From Saprospiraceae bacterium (lineage in GTDB: Bacteria > Bacteroidota > Bacteroidia > Chitinophagales > Saprospiraceae), in NCBI GenBank assembly GCA_016715985.1, contig JADJXD010000005.1, forward strand, positions 1-64,000: a stretch of 64,000 nt of DNA, written 5' to 3'. The notes beneath the pieces were generated by a model, which saw only the letters and a program-made list of their open reading frames with translations, did not search any database and was not told the origin of the DNA. Positions 44,761-53,695 of this stretch are shown in pieces. Position 1 is the stretch's first letter; each line of letters starts with the position of its first letter. Made by a program: the position numbers and the translations under genes.

Positions 44761-46020
44761 TTATGCAGTCCAAAATTTCCGCTTTTGGGTTTTAACCTTC
44801 CGTGGGTTCACTCCCTTATTCAAAACAGCATGCCTGTTAAAGTAAGTCATTGCATCTAAAATATGGTTATCCTTATCAATAGGAACGTTTTTATCAAATA
44901 ACCCTGCCCTGTTTTTGTAGATGTAATTTCCCAGCTCATAAATGAAATTCTTTGATCCCTGCACTACCTCTATGCCAAGCTGGTTGTTGAGTTCAATGCC
45001 CTGCTTTACTGATCCGGGTGGCTTGTCTGCCGGAATAATGTTCCAGCCTTTTTTTGCCAGCCAGTCAATAGCGTCAAGGTTTGAGCTATCCGCGATGATC
45101 GGATCGCTTTTGCCGACTCCAAACTGCGGTAACATTTCATCCAGCGAATAGGCGTTTATCCCGGTTTCGTAAATGAGTTCCTGACCCACAAACTTTAAAC
45201 TTCCTTTCCTGTTGCCACATCGAAGTAACACCAAAGGATCATTTGCAAAACCCCAATCTATTGAATAGCCAAAATTTGACAAGTCCTTGATGTCAGGAAA
45301 ACGGTCTATGACTGTCCATTCCTGATACACCATCCCCTCAACTATGCCTGTGAGTCCAAGTCCGTACACCCTCCATTTGTTCTCCCAATAACTTGAACCG
45401 GTTTGCTTCCATTTATGCCAGTAACCCTTGATCTGTTGCCGGGTTTTTTCCGGACAAAATTCGTTATCCAAAAAAGTGGAAACGAAACCTTTTGCCCGTT
45501 TATCGCTTAAGACTTCCGTATGCACCCAAAATTTTGCTGTTGGGTTATAGTCGATGTATGTGCGCTTTTTTGTCCGTTGTTCAATTTCAAAATAAATCTC
45601 GTAGGGAATGCCGTTTGCCTCGTTAAAGAATGAGTAATCCCGTTTACCGTTCTTGGCATCCTGAGCCGAGTCAAAGGAAACAAACTCAATGAGCGATCCG
45701 TTTTTAAACTCGTATGGCCCTTCCTTAGCCTTTGGGTTGGTTAGAAAGAGTCTGAACGCTGGATTGTTCGCTATTAGATTTCGGAAGTCTCTGAGTGCCC
45801 CACGTTTCAAATTGGGCATATCCTGCCCAACGATGGTAATTTGACTGCCCGGTTCAAAGACCGCTATGCTTCCAAGTTCTTGAAGGATTGAAACTGTCTT
45901 ACTGCTTGAAGTGCCGCCCTGTGCGACAATGATTTCGTATTCTCTTAAACTTCTTAAGATGTGGAAAACAGATGTAACTGTTTCCCATAAAACTAACCTG
46001 TCATAATTGGCCCCATTCAC
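44761..46020 (-). CDS. terL: Terminase large subunit
   Basis: This 419-aa protein has an ATPase domain with a Walker A-like AQGGTSSSKTVS (about 37-45), SQITIVGQDMPNLKRGALRDF and FFNEANGIPYEIYFEIEQRT. The C-terminal nuclease shows GYSIDWGFANDPLVLL (about 232), IIADSSNLDAIDWLAKKGWNI and DKDNHILDAMTYF. These fit the terminase that cuts and packages phage DNA. It overlaps the small subunit gene by 4 bases. Confidence 0.9.
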   Translation of the reverse strand: MNGANYDRLVLWETVTSVFHILRSLREYEIIVAQGGTSSSKTVSILQELGSIAVFEPGSQITIVGQDMPNLKRGALRDFRNLIANNPAFRLFLTNPKAKEGPYEFKNGSLIEFVSFDSAQDAKNGKRDYSFFNEANGIPYEIYFEIEQRTKKRTYIDYNPTAKFWVHTEVLSDKRAKGFVSTFLDNEFCPEKTRQQIKGYWHKWKQTGSSYWENKWRVYGLGLTGIVEGMVYQEWTVIDRFPDIKDLSNFGYSIDWGFANDPLVLLRCGNRKGSLKFVGQELIYETGINAYSLDEMLPQFGVGKSDPIIADSSNLDAIDWLAKKGWNIIPADKPPGSVKQGIELNNQLGIEVVQGSKNFIYELGNYIYKNRAGLFDKNVPIDKDNHILDAMTYFNRHAVLNKGVNPRKVKTQKRKFWTA

Positions 46021-46514
46021 TCAATTGGTTTTATGGTTGGGGTGGATGATGGGAGCTGCTTTGTGGCCTCATAGATATTGCCATTCTTAGCCAGCTCTAT
46101 AAGTTCACCAGTTACGTTTATGTTTTGATTGGTTGGGGCGTTCCATCCGAAGAACTCGGCTGCTTGTTTGCCTGCCTGTAACTTATCCCTAAATGATGGA
46201 TATTTGCCGTTGGTGTCAGGTTCGCCATCCCAAATTTGCTTTAACCCTGCGATGTAGTCCATTTGGGAAAATAGTTCGGCCATTCTTTCCCTCTCGGCTG
46301 GTCGTGTTTCCTTTCTGAATGCTTGGTCGTGGAGTTTGTCTATTTCAGTCCTAACAGCTTCGTAATGAGTGTCATAAGTCAGTTTGGCTAATTTTATACC
46401 CTGTTCGGCTAATATCTTTCTTTGTCCTACTTTAGATTGATAGTCAGGGTTTGTTCTGTTATCATAAAGTATTCGGGCTAATTGCTTTATATCTATCTTG
46501 GTAGCGACTGCCAT
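46017..46514 (-). CDS. Terminase small subunit
   Basis: This 165-aa protein has a helical N-terminus (DIKQLARILYDNRTNPDYQSKVGQRKILAEQGIKLAKLTYDTHYEAVRTEIDKLHDQ) and lies 4 bases over the large subunit gene. Position and size identify it. A promoter and a parS-like palindrome lie directly upstream. The -7 box is only 8 bases from the ATG, so the transcript would be nearly leaderless. Confidence 0.7.
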   Translation of the reverse strand: MAVATKIDIKQLARILYDNRTNPDYQSKVGQRKILAEQGIKLAKLTYDTHYEAVRTEIDKLHDQAFRKETRPAERERMAELFSQMDYIAGLKQIWDGEPDTNGKYPSFRDKLQAGKQAAEFFGWNAPTNQNINVTGELIELAKNGNIYEATKQLPSSTPTIKPIE

Positions 46515-46521
46515 ATTTTAG

Positions 46522-46547
46522 CAAATATACAATTTATTCTAATATGT
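46522..46547 (-). promoter_or_regulatory. Late promoter with ATTAGAA element
   Basis: On the minus strand ACATATTAGAA is followed by 7 bases and TATATTTG (46522-46529). The same two elements occur at 55472-55499 with the same spacing, and at 53365-53390 with 9 bases between. There is no -33 TTTG. This suggests a phage-specific promoter class. Confidence 0.5.
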
Positions 46548-46560
46548 TCCACGTGGAACG
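46545..46560. promoter_or_regulatory. parS-like palindrome
   Basis: TGTTCCACGTGGAACG matches 15 of 16 positions of the bacterial ParB-binding consensus TGTTnCACGTGnAACA. Such a match is unlikely by chance in a 64 kb AT-rich window. It overlaps the upstream side of the terminase promoter. No parB or parA gene is visible here. Confidence 0.65.
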
Positions 46561-46573
46561 GTTATATTATTGG

Positions 46574-46598
46574 GGTAACTATATACTTATTCATCCTG
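46574..46598. repeat. 25-base inverted repeat, left copy
   Basis: GGTAACTATATACTTATTCA and the next five bases are the exact reverse complement of 47579-47603, which is part of the coding end of the gene at 47548-48279. The two copies flank the PAPS-reductase-like gene. It looks like a displaced fragment of that coding sequence. Confidence 0.75.
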
Positions 46599-46638
46599 AA
46601 CCATATTTCTTCACTTCAAAGGCGATGTTGTTTTTTTT

Positions 46639-47484
46639 TTAAAACGCCTCACAACTCTCTGCACATCCGTCAATCTTCTCCCTTTTAGCCATCTTAACTA
46701 TCTCGTGTATCGGCATTGATGATAAAATCAAAATGTCTTTTGGTGAAAGATTACCACGGTAAAAGTTAAACGGTGGGTTTAAATCCGTATTTCGAGGATT
46801 AAAATAACCATATTTATCAGTCATTGATTGCCACCACTCGAAAGATTTAGGGTTCCGTACCATATTCCTACACAATCTTAAAATATCTTTCTTCCAACAA
46901 TTTATGCAATTTCCTTCGTCTCCGTGTATATTTAAATCGAAATCTTGAGCACCCCACCACGAACTGATAAAACTTTTATCAACGGGATTCAAATCAATCA
47001 AAGGATACAAGATTTTGTCTTTTTTGTGGCTTGCACTTTTCCTGCCCTCTTCGTCTTTTCTAATACCAATTGCAACATGATAACCTGCCCAACCAAGTTT
47101 TCTTGCAAATGCTTTAATTGTTCTTTGTTTCAATATTGTAGAACAGAACGGGGTATTTGTAGAAGGGATACCAACTTTTGAAATCATTTCTTCAAAAGGT
47201 TCCCCTTTCCGTGAAGCGGTGTTATAAGAAACAATTTTTGGGTTAACCCGCCACCCTTTTTCAGAACCAGCTCTATATTCCACCCAAAAAATAGGAATGT
47301 TCCATTCAAGCGAACACTCATCTATGAAAAGCAAAGTGCCCTCTGCTTCCAATCCCGTATTTGCAAATACAACTTTTATGTCCCACTCTTGTCTTTCTTC
47401 CCACTCATTGAATAACCACCATAGCATATAAGCGGACGTTCTGCCTCCGCTAAATGAAACTAATAATTGTTTCTTTTTACTCAT
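46639..47484 (-). CDS. PAPS-reductase-like ATP pyrophosphatase
   Basis: This 281-aa protein starts with the PP-loop [19 protein letters not shown] (SGGxTS at about 11-16), followed by [21 protein letters not shown]. Later come [14 protein letters not shown] and a C-terminal [12 protein letters not shown]ys pair. The fold is that of PAPS reductases and DndC, the sulfur-activating enzyme of DNA phosphorothioation. Phage copies are common and of unknown role. It lies beside the type I methyltransferase, so a DNA modification role is plausible. Confidence 0.8.
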   Translation of the reverse strand: MSKKKQLLVSFSGGRTSAYMLWWLFNEWEERQEWDIKVVFANTGLEAEGTLLFIDECSLEWNIPIFWVEYRAGSEKGWRVNPKIVSYNTASRKGEPFEEMISKVGIPSTNTPFCSTILKQRTIKAFARKLGWAGYHVAIGIRKDEEGRKSASHKKDKILYPLIDLNPVDKSFISSWWGAQDFDLNIHGDEGNCINCWKKDILRLCRNMVRNPKSFEWWQSMTDKYGYFNPRNTDLNPPFNFYRGNLSPKDILILSSMPIHEIVKMAKREKIDGCAESCEAF

Positions 47485-47547
47485 TTCCCACCTTTTTAGT
47501 ACTTCAAATATAAGTCATTTTCGCTTTAAAAACAAATATGTTTTGAT

Positions 47548-48279
47548 TTATTTTACCCTATATTTGTTAAATATTTTAACAGGATGAATAAGTATATAGT
47601 TACCATATTTTTTTCTTACATCTGCAATTGCTTTTTGTTCGTCTCCTTCGTGTCGAGCAAGGCAATTCCAATAAAGCTGTCCTGTTTCCCAATCTTCAAT
47701 CATCATATTACTCTCTTTTCCTTGATTGTCGATTATTTTAAACTTGAATTTGTAAGGTAGTTTCTGAACAACCTCAAATTTACCTTCTTGATTAGTTTCA
47801 AATAAATTGAGTTGGTTCAACTTAGCTAATTTGTCTTTGTCCCATTCTCTTTCAACTGGCTCTGCGTAGAAATCCAAAATCTCTGTTGGTTTAAATACTG
47901 CCAATGATGTGCAAATATTTTTGTCCTTGGCTTCTGCTATCAATTCAGTTAGGTTGTAATAAATTTTCCCTAAGCAGATTTTCTTGCGTTCTTCCCAATT
48001 ACTTTTGGTGTCAATGTGTCCAACTACATTTATCTCTGTGTCAATACTTTTAGGTCGATAACTTTCAGGACGGAAATCGCTTGTGTTTTTTACCAAATCA
48101 ACTTCAATCCAATCATATTTTTTGTATTGTTCGTTATATGACTTTTTTCGGAACGGAACAGGGTAAAGACGTATCCAAGTCCCATCTTCACGAAACCCTG
48201 CTGTGCAAACCAATTCATCATATTTTGCCGAAAGTGTTGGATAAGTCTTTACAGTAATGAGAACTTTTGTTAGTGCCAT
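47548..48279 (-). CDS. WIRLYPVPFR-motif protein (dual OB-like)
   Basis: This 243-aa protein begins MALTKVLITVKTYPTLSAKYDELVCTAGFREDGTWIRLYPVPFR, a pattern seen in proteins thought to contain a dual OB fold and to be encoded near restriction or DUF488 genes. It starts 2 bases after the stop of the DUF488-type gene, so they form one operon. Its C-terminus contains the 25-base stretch repeated in reverse at 46574. The family assignment is from memory and moderate. Confidence 0.6.
   Translation of the reverse strand: MALTKVLITVKTYPTLSAKYDELVCTAGFREDGTWIRLYPVPFRKKSYNEQYKKYDWIEVDLVKNTSDFRPESYRPKSIDTEINVVGHIDTKSNWEERKKICLGKIYYNLTELIAEAKDKNICTSLAVFKPTEILDFYAEPVEREWDKDKLAKLNQLNLFETNQEGKFEVVQKLPYKFKFKIIDNQGKESNMMIEDWETGQLYWNCLARHEGDEQKAIADVRKKYGNYILIHPVKIFNKYRVK
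47579..47603. repeat. 25-base inverted repeat, right copy
   Basis: This lies inside the C-terminal codons (GNYILIHP) of the 47548-48279 gene and is the exact reverse complement of 46574-46598. Confidence 0.75.
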
Positions 48280-48281
48280 TT

Positions 48282-49165
48282 TTAAATATGTTTTACTTCA
48301 TAGTCAAATGCAGGAAGTTTTTCTATGGCTTCTGCTAAATGTTTACGATGGCACTGGCAAATATTAGCTTCAAAACAAGTTAGGGCAATACGCTTGTGTT
48401 CTTTCAATAAATCTAATATGTGTAATTGTGAATTGGTTGTTTTGGATAGATTGTTTTTACGGTAAATGGAAAAAGTTTATCGTAATCGCTTTGTGTATTT
48501 AATTCTTGTCTTTGTTCTGATTGTATGCCAACTTCAGGAATATGAACATACTGTATGCCTAAGCTTCCGCAATATTTTTTTAACTGACTTTTGCTAAAGC
48601 CAAATTTCATACTTAATGGATTGTTCCGTACATCAACCAAAACTTTAACATCATTTTTAAGCAAACGAACCAAATATTCTTCCAACGAAATACCTTCATA
48701 ACCAATAGTAAAAAGCACGGTCTTATTTGCTCTTGGTTTGGACTTGTTTACTTTTTCCAACTCCTCTTTTGTTAAGATGTTTTCGGCAGCTTCACTCTTG
48801 ATGGCGTAAAAAGGGAAATTCAAGTAAGTGTGTTTCATTAAAGCCGTTGCACTCAATTTGCCATAATGAGTTTTTACTTCCTGCAATAGTTTCAAGTCGG
48901 CAGGTTTTAGTTGTTTCAGGTAATCGGTTGAGTCTTTTTTTGTAAAGGACTTTTCATCTTCTGTTAAAAATCCTCTTGTTACCATTGCGGTCATATCTGC
49001 ATTTGCAGAATAAGAGTAACAACCGAAGCGATAGGGAATAAAATCGTATTCACTTTTTACCTGTCTTTGGGTAAAAAAGAAAAGTAGTTTCTGTAAACGA
49101 ATTTTATCTAATTGTCCGTCAAACAGTTGCAGTATTGCGAGTATTATTTTTCTTCGGTAAAACAC
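48282..49165 (-). CDS. DUF488-type protein with N-terminal helical domain, frameshifted
   Basis: The first 150 residues (FDGQLDKIRLQKLLFFFTQRQVKSEYDFIPYRFGCYSYSANADM) resemble the SocA/Panacea-type domain. The second half (VLFTIGYEGISLEEYLVRLLKNDVKVLVDVRNNPLSMKFGFSK) is a typical DUF488 start. The raw frame stops at 48413. A one-base correction near 48422 gives LLKEHKRIALTCFEANICQCHRKHLAE, the expected DUF488 end with its CxxxxxxCxCHR motif, and a stop at 48282. DUF488 proteins are suspected to act in nucleic acid modification or defence. Confidence 0.7.
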
Positions 49166-49259
49166 TGTGCAAAGTTAAGAATATTAAATTATTGATTGTA
49201 TTTAATTGAGCTTTTTCCTTTAACCTAAAATTGTTAATAGCGGACTTGTTTATTTTCCT

Positions 49260-50834
49260 TTAAACATTTCGCTTATTAAATATCCAATTAGTAAACGCCC
49301 CTACTGCCAAAGCGGCATTAACAATTTCATCTGTATTCGATTTATTTCCGTTGGCTAAATACTCATTATACTGATTTTGAGAAATTTTTCCATTTCTGTA
49401 TAAGATAAGCATATACTCGTCTTTTTCTTGCTTTGTGGCAAGTCCTGCTCTAAGTCTGTCACCTAAGTAGGAAAGTCTTTGAAAGTCTAATAGGTTCTTT
49501 TGTGAAAAGTATGTTGGTCGTGGCTCTGCAGCAATGGCTAAATCTTCTTGTTTTACTTCAATTGTTTTTGGCTGCAATGCTTCTTTTAATGCCGTTTGGT
49601 AAAGCAAGGTTGTATATTCCTGATTGACTTTTACGCTTGTTTCCAATTCATCACACAAATTCATTAATTCCTCTATTTTGGAAACTATGCGTTTTTGTTC
49701 TGATAATGGTGGAAATGCAATGAAAAATTCGACTAAATCTCTTTGATATAAATGGGGTGTTGTTGCCCCCATAATTCTAGAATTAACTATTTTCTGAAAA
49801 TGCTCGCTTAATAAATAATAATAAAGGAATTTTAATTGAACTTGCTTTGATGGTCGAATTAGAAGTAAAGATGAGTTTATTGTAGCGGGCTCCTGCAAAT
49901 CTTTAATTATTCCAAGTTTTCCTATACCCGCACCATCCTTACATATCAAAATATCACCATTTCTAAGCATTATCTCAGGACTCTCGTCATATCTCTCTTT
50001 TGAAATATGATAAGCCTGTGAATAATCAACGTAATCTCCATAGTTAAGTGAATAAACGGATAAAAAAGTGGGCCATTTTTTTGTATTCACTTGCTGTCAG
50101 TCCTTTCCAACCAATTCTACCATTCAATTCTGCAATTTCTCCAAGTCTGCACCAAGACCAGTTTGAAGGAGTTTTAAATGGAACATCAGCCAAATTTATT
50201 TTGGGTAATGCTTTCTCTTTTTTGCCTGATTTTGCCTTCTCTACTTTTATCTTTTCAAGAAGTTTTGATGCTGGTTCGTCTTTTGGGTTTTGGGGAACTA
50301 ATTTACCTTGCATTGCATCTTTCAAAATCTGCTGTCGCAGTTTTTTGATTAACTCTAACTGGTGTGATTGTTCATTTATTAATTCATCCTTATATGAATT
50401 ACCCACTATGAACTTTGATTTAACTTCAAGTTGTTGTTTAATGTCAAAATATGGCAGACGATAATTTCCAAAAGACTTTAATCCAATTGCTTCTTTTGAT
50501 GTTCCTGCTTTAGTGTTTCTTACAATATCATCTTTCAAAACATTGAAAATAATATGATAAAATTGCAAGTCAATTGGATATTTCTCTTCATTCTTTGGGG
50601 TAAGAATAAAGCACAAATCGCTTGATATAAACTTGCCATTTACATAATGCGTTCTGCCTAATGAACCTGATGCAGCAGCAGCAAAAATTAATGCTTCACA
50701 GTCATATACATATTCATTATGAGTTTTCCATTCAGAAGAAGCTGTAATGAAAGTGTATTTCCTGGTATGCACTTAGAACTTTGTAAAGTCCCTTTTTCAA
50801 ACTGAAATAAATCTGATATTGGAACCAAACTCAT
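49260..50834 (-). CDS. hsdS: Type I restriction-modification specificity subunit, frameshifted
   Basis: The frames 50044-50772 and 49260-50090, plus the first 24 codons from MSLVPISDLFQFEKG (50834), combine into one protein. There are two one-base errors near 50762 and 50075. Target-recognition domains end with LPYFDIKQQLEVKSKFI and FFIAFPPLSEQKRIVSKIEELMNLCDELE, the conserved helices that space the two domains. The start ATG overlaps the hsdM stop as ATGA. HsdS gives DNA sequence specificity to the methyltransferase. Confidence 0.8.
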
Positions 50835-52254
50835 TTAACCGCCTGTTTTAATTGGTTCAACAAGTTATTGCTTTTAGCAAAACTCTTATCTAAAAGTTGC
50901 ATCAATTCCTGTGTGTTGTTTTCGTGTTCTTCCTCTTGTTTGGTGGGGTTCTTAATATCCAAATCATAATTACGCTCAATAATGGTTTTGATATTTACTT
51001 TCCAAGCTACCTCACTTTCTTTGCGTTTGTTCCACCATTTTTTAATCGGTTCAAGCTCTTTTATTTGAATTGGTTTAGTTTTGCTATATGCCTTTTGTCC
51101 TACAGGTAAACGATGTTCATAATACCAAATGTCTTTAGTAGATTTTCCTTTTTCAAAAAACAATAAGTTGGTTGCAACCGTTGCATAAGGTTGAAAAACT
51201 GAATTTGGCAACCTAATAATCGTGTGTAGATTGCAATCTTTTAATAATTTCTCCCTAATTCTTTGTTTTACACCTTCACCTGTTAAACTCCCATCAGGTA
51301 AAACAATTCCTGCTCGTCCTTCATTTTTCAAAAGATGAATCATCAAAATCAAAAGAGGTCTGCACTTTCTTTAGTTCGGAAGCTTTGAGGAAAATTGTTT
51401 TCGTTGTTATTGGCTACTATTCCCCCAAATGGCGGATTTGCCAATATTACATTTACACGGTGCTTCTCAGTAAAGTTGCTCAAAGGTTGGTCTAAAGCAT
51501 CACCAAATCGAATATTCGGCACTTCAATATCGTGCAAAATCAAATTGGTAGTTGCCAACAAATAGGGAAGTGGTTTATACTCCCAACCAATAATATTTTC
51601 TTCAATGGATTTTCTTTCTTTAACTGAATTAGCTTGCTTCTTCAAGTGTTCAATGGCACAAGTCAAGTAGCCACCCGTGCCGCAGGCAGGGTCCAATATT
51701 TTCTCGCCAATTTGGGGGTTGATAATATCGGTAATGAATTGTGTAATGGCTCGTGGCGTGTAGAACTCTCCACTTTTACCTGCACTTTGCAATTCTTTTA
51801 ATATATTTTCGTAAAGCTCACCAAAAGAATGGCGGTCTTTGGCAACATTAAAATCTAGCTCATTTAACTTGTTCAATACCTTTCGGATATTGATTCCGCT
51901 TTTCATATAGTTGTGATTGCCCTCAAAAACCTCACGAACAATTAAAGCCCTTCGGTTTCCCGTGCTTACATCCACATTTCTCAATGCAGGAAACAGTTCT
52001 CGGTCAACGAACTCTAACAATTCATCACCTGTCATTCCTTCATCATCACCTGCCCAAGCATCCCAATGAAATTTTGAAGGAATCGGAGATTTGTATTTGT
52101 CATCTAAGATTTCAAGTTCCTTGTCTTTGTCTGAAAATATTTTTAAAAATAGCATCCACCCCAATTGTTCAATGCGTTGTGCATCACCGTTCAATCCGGT
52201 GTCCTGCCACATTATTTTTCTTATGCTATCTATTATGCCTGATATATTTCCCAT
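50831..52254 (-). CDS. hsdM: Type I restriction-modification methyltransferase subunit, frameshifted
   Basis: The frames 51349-52254 and 50831-51352 combine into about 474 aa, with one base wrong near 51350 (ADLF then LILMIHLLKNEGRAGIVLPDG). GEFYTPRAITQFITDIINPQIGEKILDPACGTGGYL includes SAM-binding motif I, and VNVILANPPFGG is catalytic motif IV (NPPF) of N6-adenine enzymes. No hsdR is found in the window, so this pair can modify but not cut DNA. Confidence 0.88.
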
Positions 52255-52261
52255 TTATCTG

Positions 52262-52627
52262 TTACGCTATTTTATACAGTTCTTTTTCTAATTCTTTCAC
52301 GGCTTCAAGGTATTTTTCCTTGCTGCCAAACTCATTGATAATTTCGATCGGTGAACCGAAATCAGTAAGCGGCTTTACTTTTAAAACTTCAATGCTTTCA
52401 ATGTTTGTAATGCCTTCGTCTGCATACTTGTCAAGTAGGGTTTCTAAAACTTTTACACCGGGAAAGCATTTCTTAACCCGTTGGATGTGGTTGTATCTGT
52501 CCTCGGGTTCCCCGCAAATTAAAACTCTGTCAATTTGTGGATGTCCTTTTACTTCACATGGGATGCACTCGGTTTTATGGCATCCGAAAGCGGAGAGGAT
52601 TAAAAAACAAATCAATAGCTTTTTCAT
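52262..52627 (-). CDS. Small lipoprotein
   Basis: This 121-aa protein has a lipobox signal peptide (MKKLLICFLILSAFGC). The mature part has CIPCEVKGHPQIDRVLICGEPEDRYNHIQ and a helical charged tail. A phage lipoprotein beside replication genes may block superinfection at the cell surface, which is a guess. It follows the SSB-tail protein in the same direction. Confidence 0.55.
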   Translation of the reverse strand: MKKLLICFLILSAFGCHKTECIPCEVKGHPQIDRVLICGEPEDRYNHIQRVKKCFPGVKVLETLLDKYADEGITNIESIEVLKVKPLTDFGSPIEIINEFGSKEKYLEAVKELEKELYKIA

Positions 52628-52637
52628 GTTTTACTTT

Positions 52638-52967
52638 TTAAAAAGGCATTTCATCATCATGGGTTACTTTGATTGGTTGCATTTGGTTTTGACCTTGTGT
52701 TTTTTTGTAGTTCGGATCAGGAACAAAATCATCCACCTTTACCGAGTGGGTTCTGTATTCCGTTTGGTTTTCCGGTTTAAGTGGAAAAATTACAAGGTCA
52801 ATGCTTTTGTGTTCGTTTCCGTTTTTGTCCTTCCATGTTTTGATCTTGTCCTTTGCCTGTCCTTTGGTAAACTCCCAAAGAGCTGTTAAGTCAATTTGCA
52901 ATTTGATTCCGTTGTTTCCAATTGTTCGGCCATTGCCGACATACATTTCTTTTTTTTCAGTACTCAT
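52638..52967 (-). CDS. Small protein with SSB-like acidic C-terminal tail
   Basis: This 109-aa protein ends HDDEMPF, very similar to the DDxPF tip through which single-strand binding proteins recruit partner enzymes. The body (KLQIDLTALWEFTKGQAKDKIKTWKDKNGNEHKSIDLVIFPLKPENQTEYRTHSVKVDDF) is beta-rich and could be an OB fold. It is close to the helicase loader. A phage ssDNA-binding protein is likely. Confidence 0.6.
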   Translation of the reverse strand: MSTEKKEMYVGNGRTIGNNGIKLQIDLTALWEFTKGQAKDKIKTWKDKNGNEHKSIDLVIFPLKPENQTEYRTHSVKVDDFVPDPNYKKTQGQNQMQPIKVTHDDEMPF

Positions 52968-52968
52968 T

Positions 52969-53091
52969 TTATTGAATTAGTTTAGTGATTGCGTTTGTTA
53001 CCATAATTGAAAATCCAATTACCACGATGTACAAAATGATCCCTTGAATTTTTCCGGGTTGTGAATCGTCGTGTTCGTATCTATTTTTCAT
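52969..53091 (-). CDS. Small membrane peptide
   Basis: The 40-aa frame begins MKNRYEHDDSQPGKIQ and continues with a membrane segment (GIILYIVVIGFSIMVTNAITKL). It ends one base before the start of the SSB-tail gene and follows a terminator-like hairpin. Function unknown. Confidence 0.45.
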   Translation of the reverse strand: MKNRYEHDDSQPGKIQGIILYIVVIGFSIMVTNAITKLIQ

Positions 53092-53106
53092 TGCTTTTAA
53101 AATTGT

Positions 53107-53127
53107 GGGGCAGCCTCAAACCGCCCC
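53107..53127 (-). terminator. Weak terminator-like hairpin
   Basis: GGGGC (53107-53111) and GCCCC (53123-53127) flank an 11-base loop on either strand. On the minus strand it is followed by ACAATTTT, a weak T-tract. Confidence 0.4.
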
Positions 53128-53169
53128 GAAGTTTTGGTTATTAATTTGCTTTTGCCATTTTTTACTTTT

Positions 53170-53206
53170 CAAAAACCAGCCGGGCAAATGAATAAATCCC
53201 GGCTGG
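53170..53206 (-). terminator. Rho-independent terminator after the tRNA
   Basis: On the minus strand CCAGCCGGG and CCCGGCTGG form a perfect 9-bp stem with a 13-base loop, followed by TTTTTGAAAAG. It lies 28 bases after the tRNA gene, so the tRNA is probably a separate transcript. Confidence 0.8.
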
Positions 53207-53233
53207 AACTCATCAAAATTCAAAACAAATGTG

Positions 53234-53306
53234 TGGCAGGGGCAGGACTCGAACCTGCGCACATCCGGTTATGAGCCGGACAATCTACCAACTGATATAC
53301 CCTGCT
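53234..53306 (-). tRNA. tRNA with CAU anticodon (Met or Ile2)
   Basis: The 73-base gene folds into a cloverleaf: acceptor AGCAGGG / CCCTGCC with an A1-C72 mismatch, a weak D stem (three pairs), anticodon stem TCCGG / CCGGA with loop CTCATAA (anticodon at 53271-53273) and a perfect T arm GCAGG / CCTGC with TTCGAGT. CCA is not encoded (ACACA follows). The CAU anticodon could be Met or, after lysidine modification, Ile. Confidence 0.88.
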
Positions 53307-53364
53307 ATAAAACTCCCTACTTTAAGGGAGTGAAACACTTACTAAAACCTGAGCTTATGCATAT

Positions 53365-53390
53365 ACAAATATAATTTAATTTTTCTAATT
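53365..53390 (-). promoter_or_regulatory. Promoter upstream of the tRNA
   Basis: On the minus strand ATTAGAA is followed by 9 bases and TATATTTG (53365-53372). It lies 58 bases upstream of the tRNA. It shares the ATTAGAA element with the promoters at 46522 and 55472. Confidence 0.5.
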
Positions 53391-53408
53391 TGTTTCTGCC
53401 AAAAAGTG

Positions 53409-53624
53409 TTAAATGCTGCACTTTTTTTCAACACATTCAATCTTTATGCTTCCTATCCGCTTGGCCATTAAGTTGATCCCGGCCTTGATATACATCTTGG
53501 TTTCAGGACTCATTTCCCTTTCGACTTCAATTTCTAAACAAAGTTCCTTTCTTAGTTCTTCTATTTGATTTTCCATTTGGTTCAATTTATTTGCTTGTTT
53601 ATTCTTGTTTTTGCTTGCATTCAA
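53409..53624 (-). CDS. Small coiled-coil protein
   Basis: The frame encodes up to 71 aa. The MENQIEELRKEL methionine at 53576 is an alternative start. The sequence KLNQMENQIEELRKELCLEIEVEREMSPETKMYIKAGINLMAKRIG is helical. It is flanked by a direct repeat AAAACCTGAGCTT (53344 and 53630), each copy beside a hairpin with CTCCC/GGGAG arms. Function unknown. Confidence 0.5.
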   Translation of the reverse strand: MNASKNKNKQANKLNQMENQIEELRKELCLEIEVEREMSPETKMYIKAGINLMAKRIGSIKIECVEKKCSI

Positions 53625-53695
53625 CTTTTAAAACCTGAGCTTTCCCATCGTTATGGGAGTAATTCAGGTAATTCTGATGTAAGGCTTAAAATACC

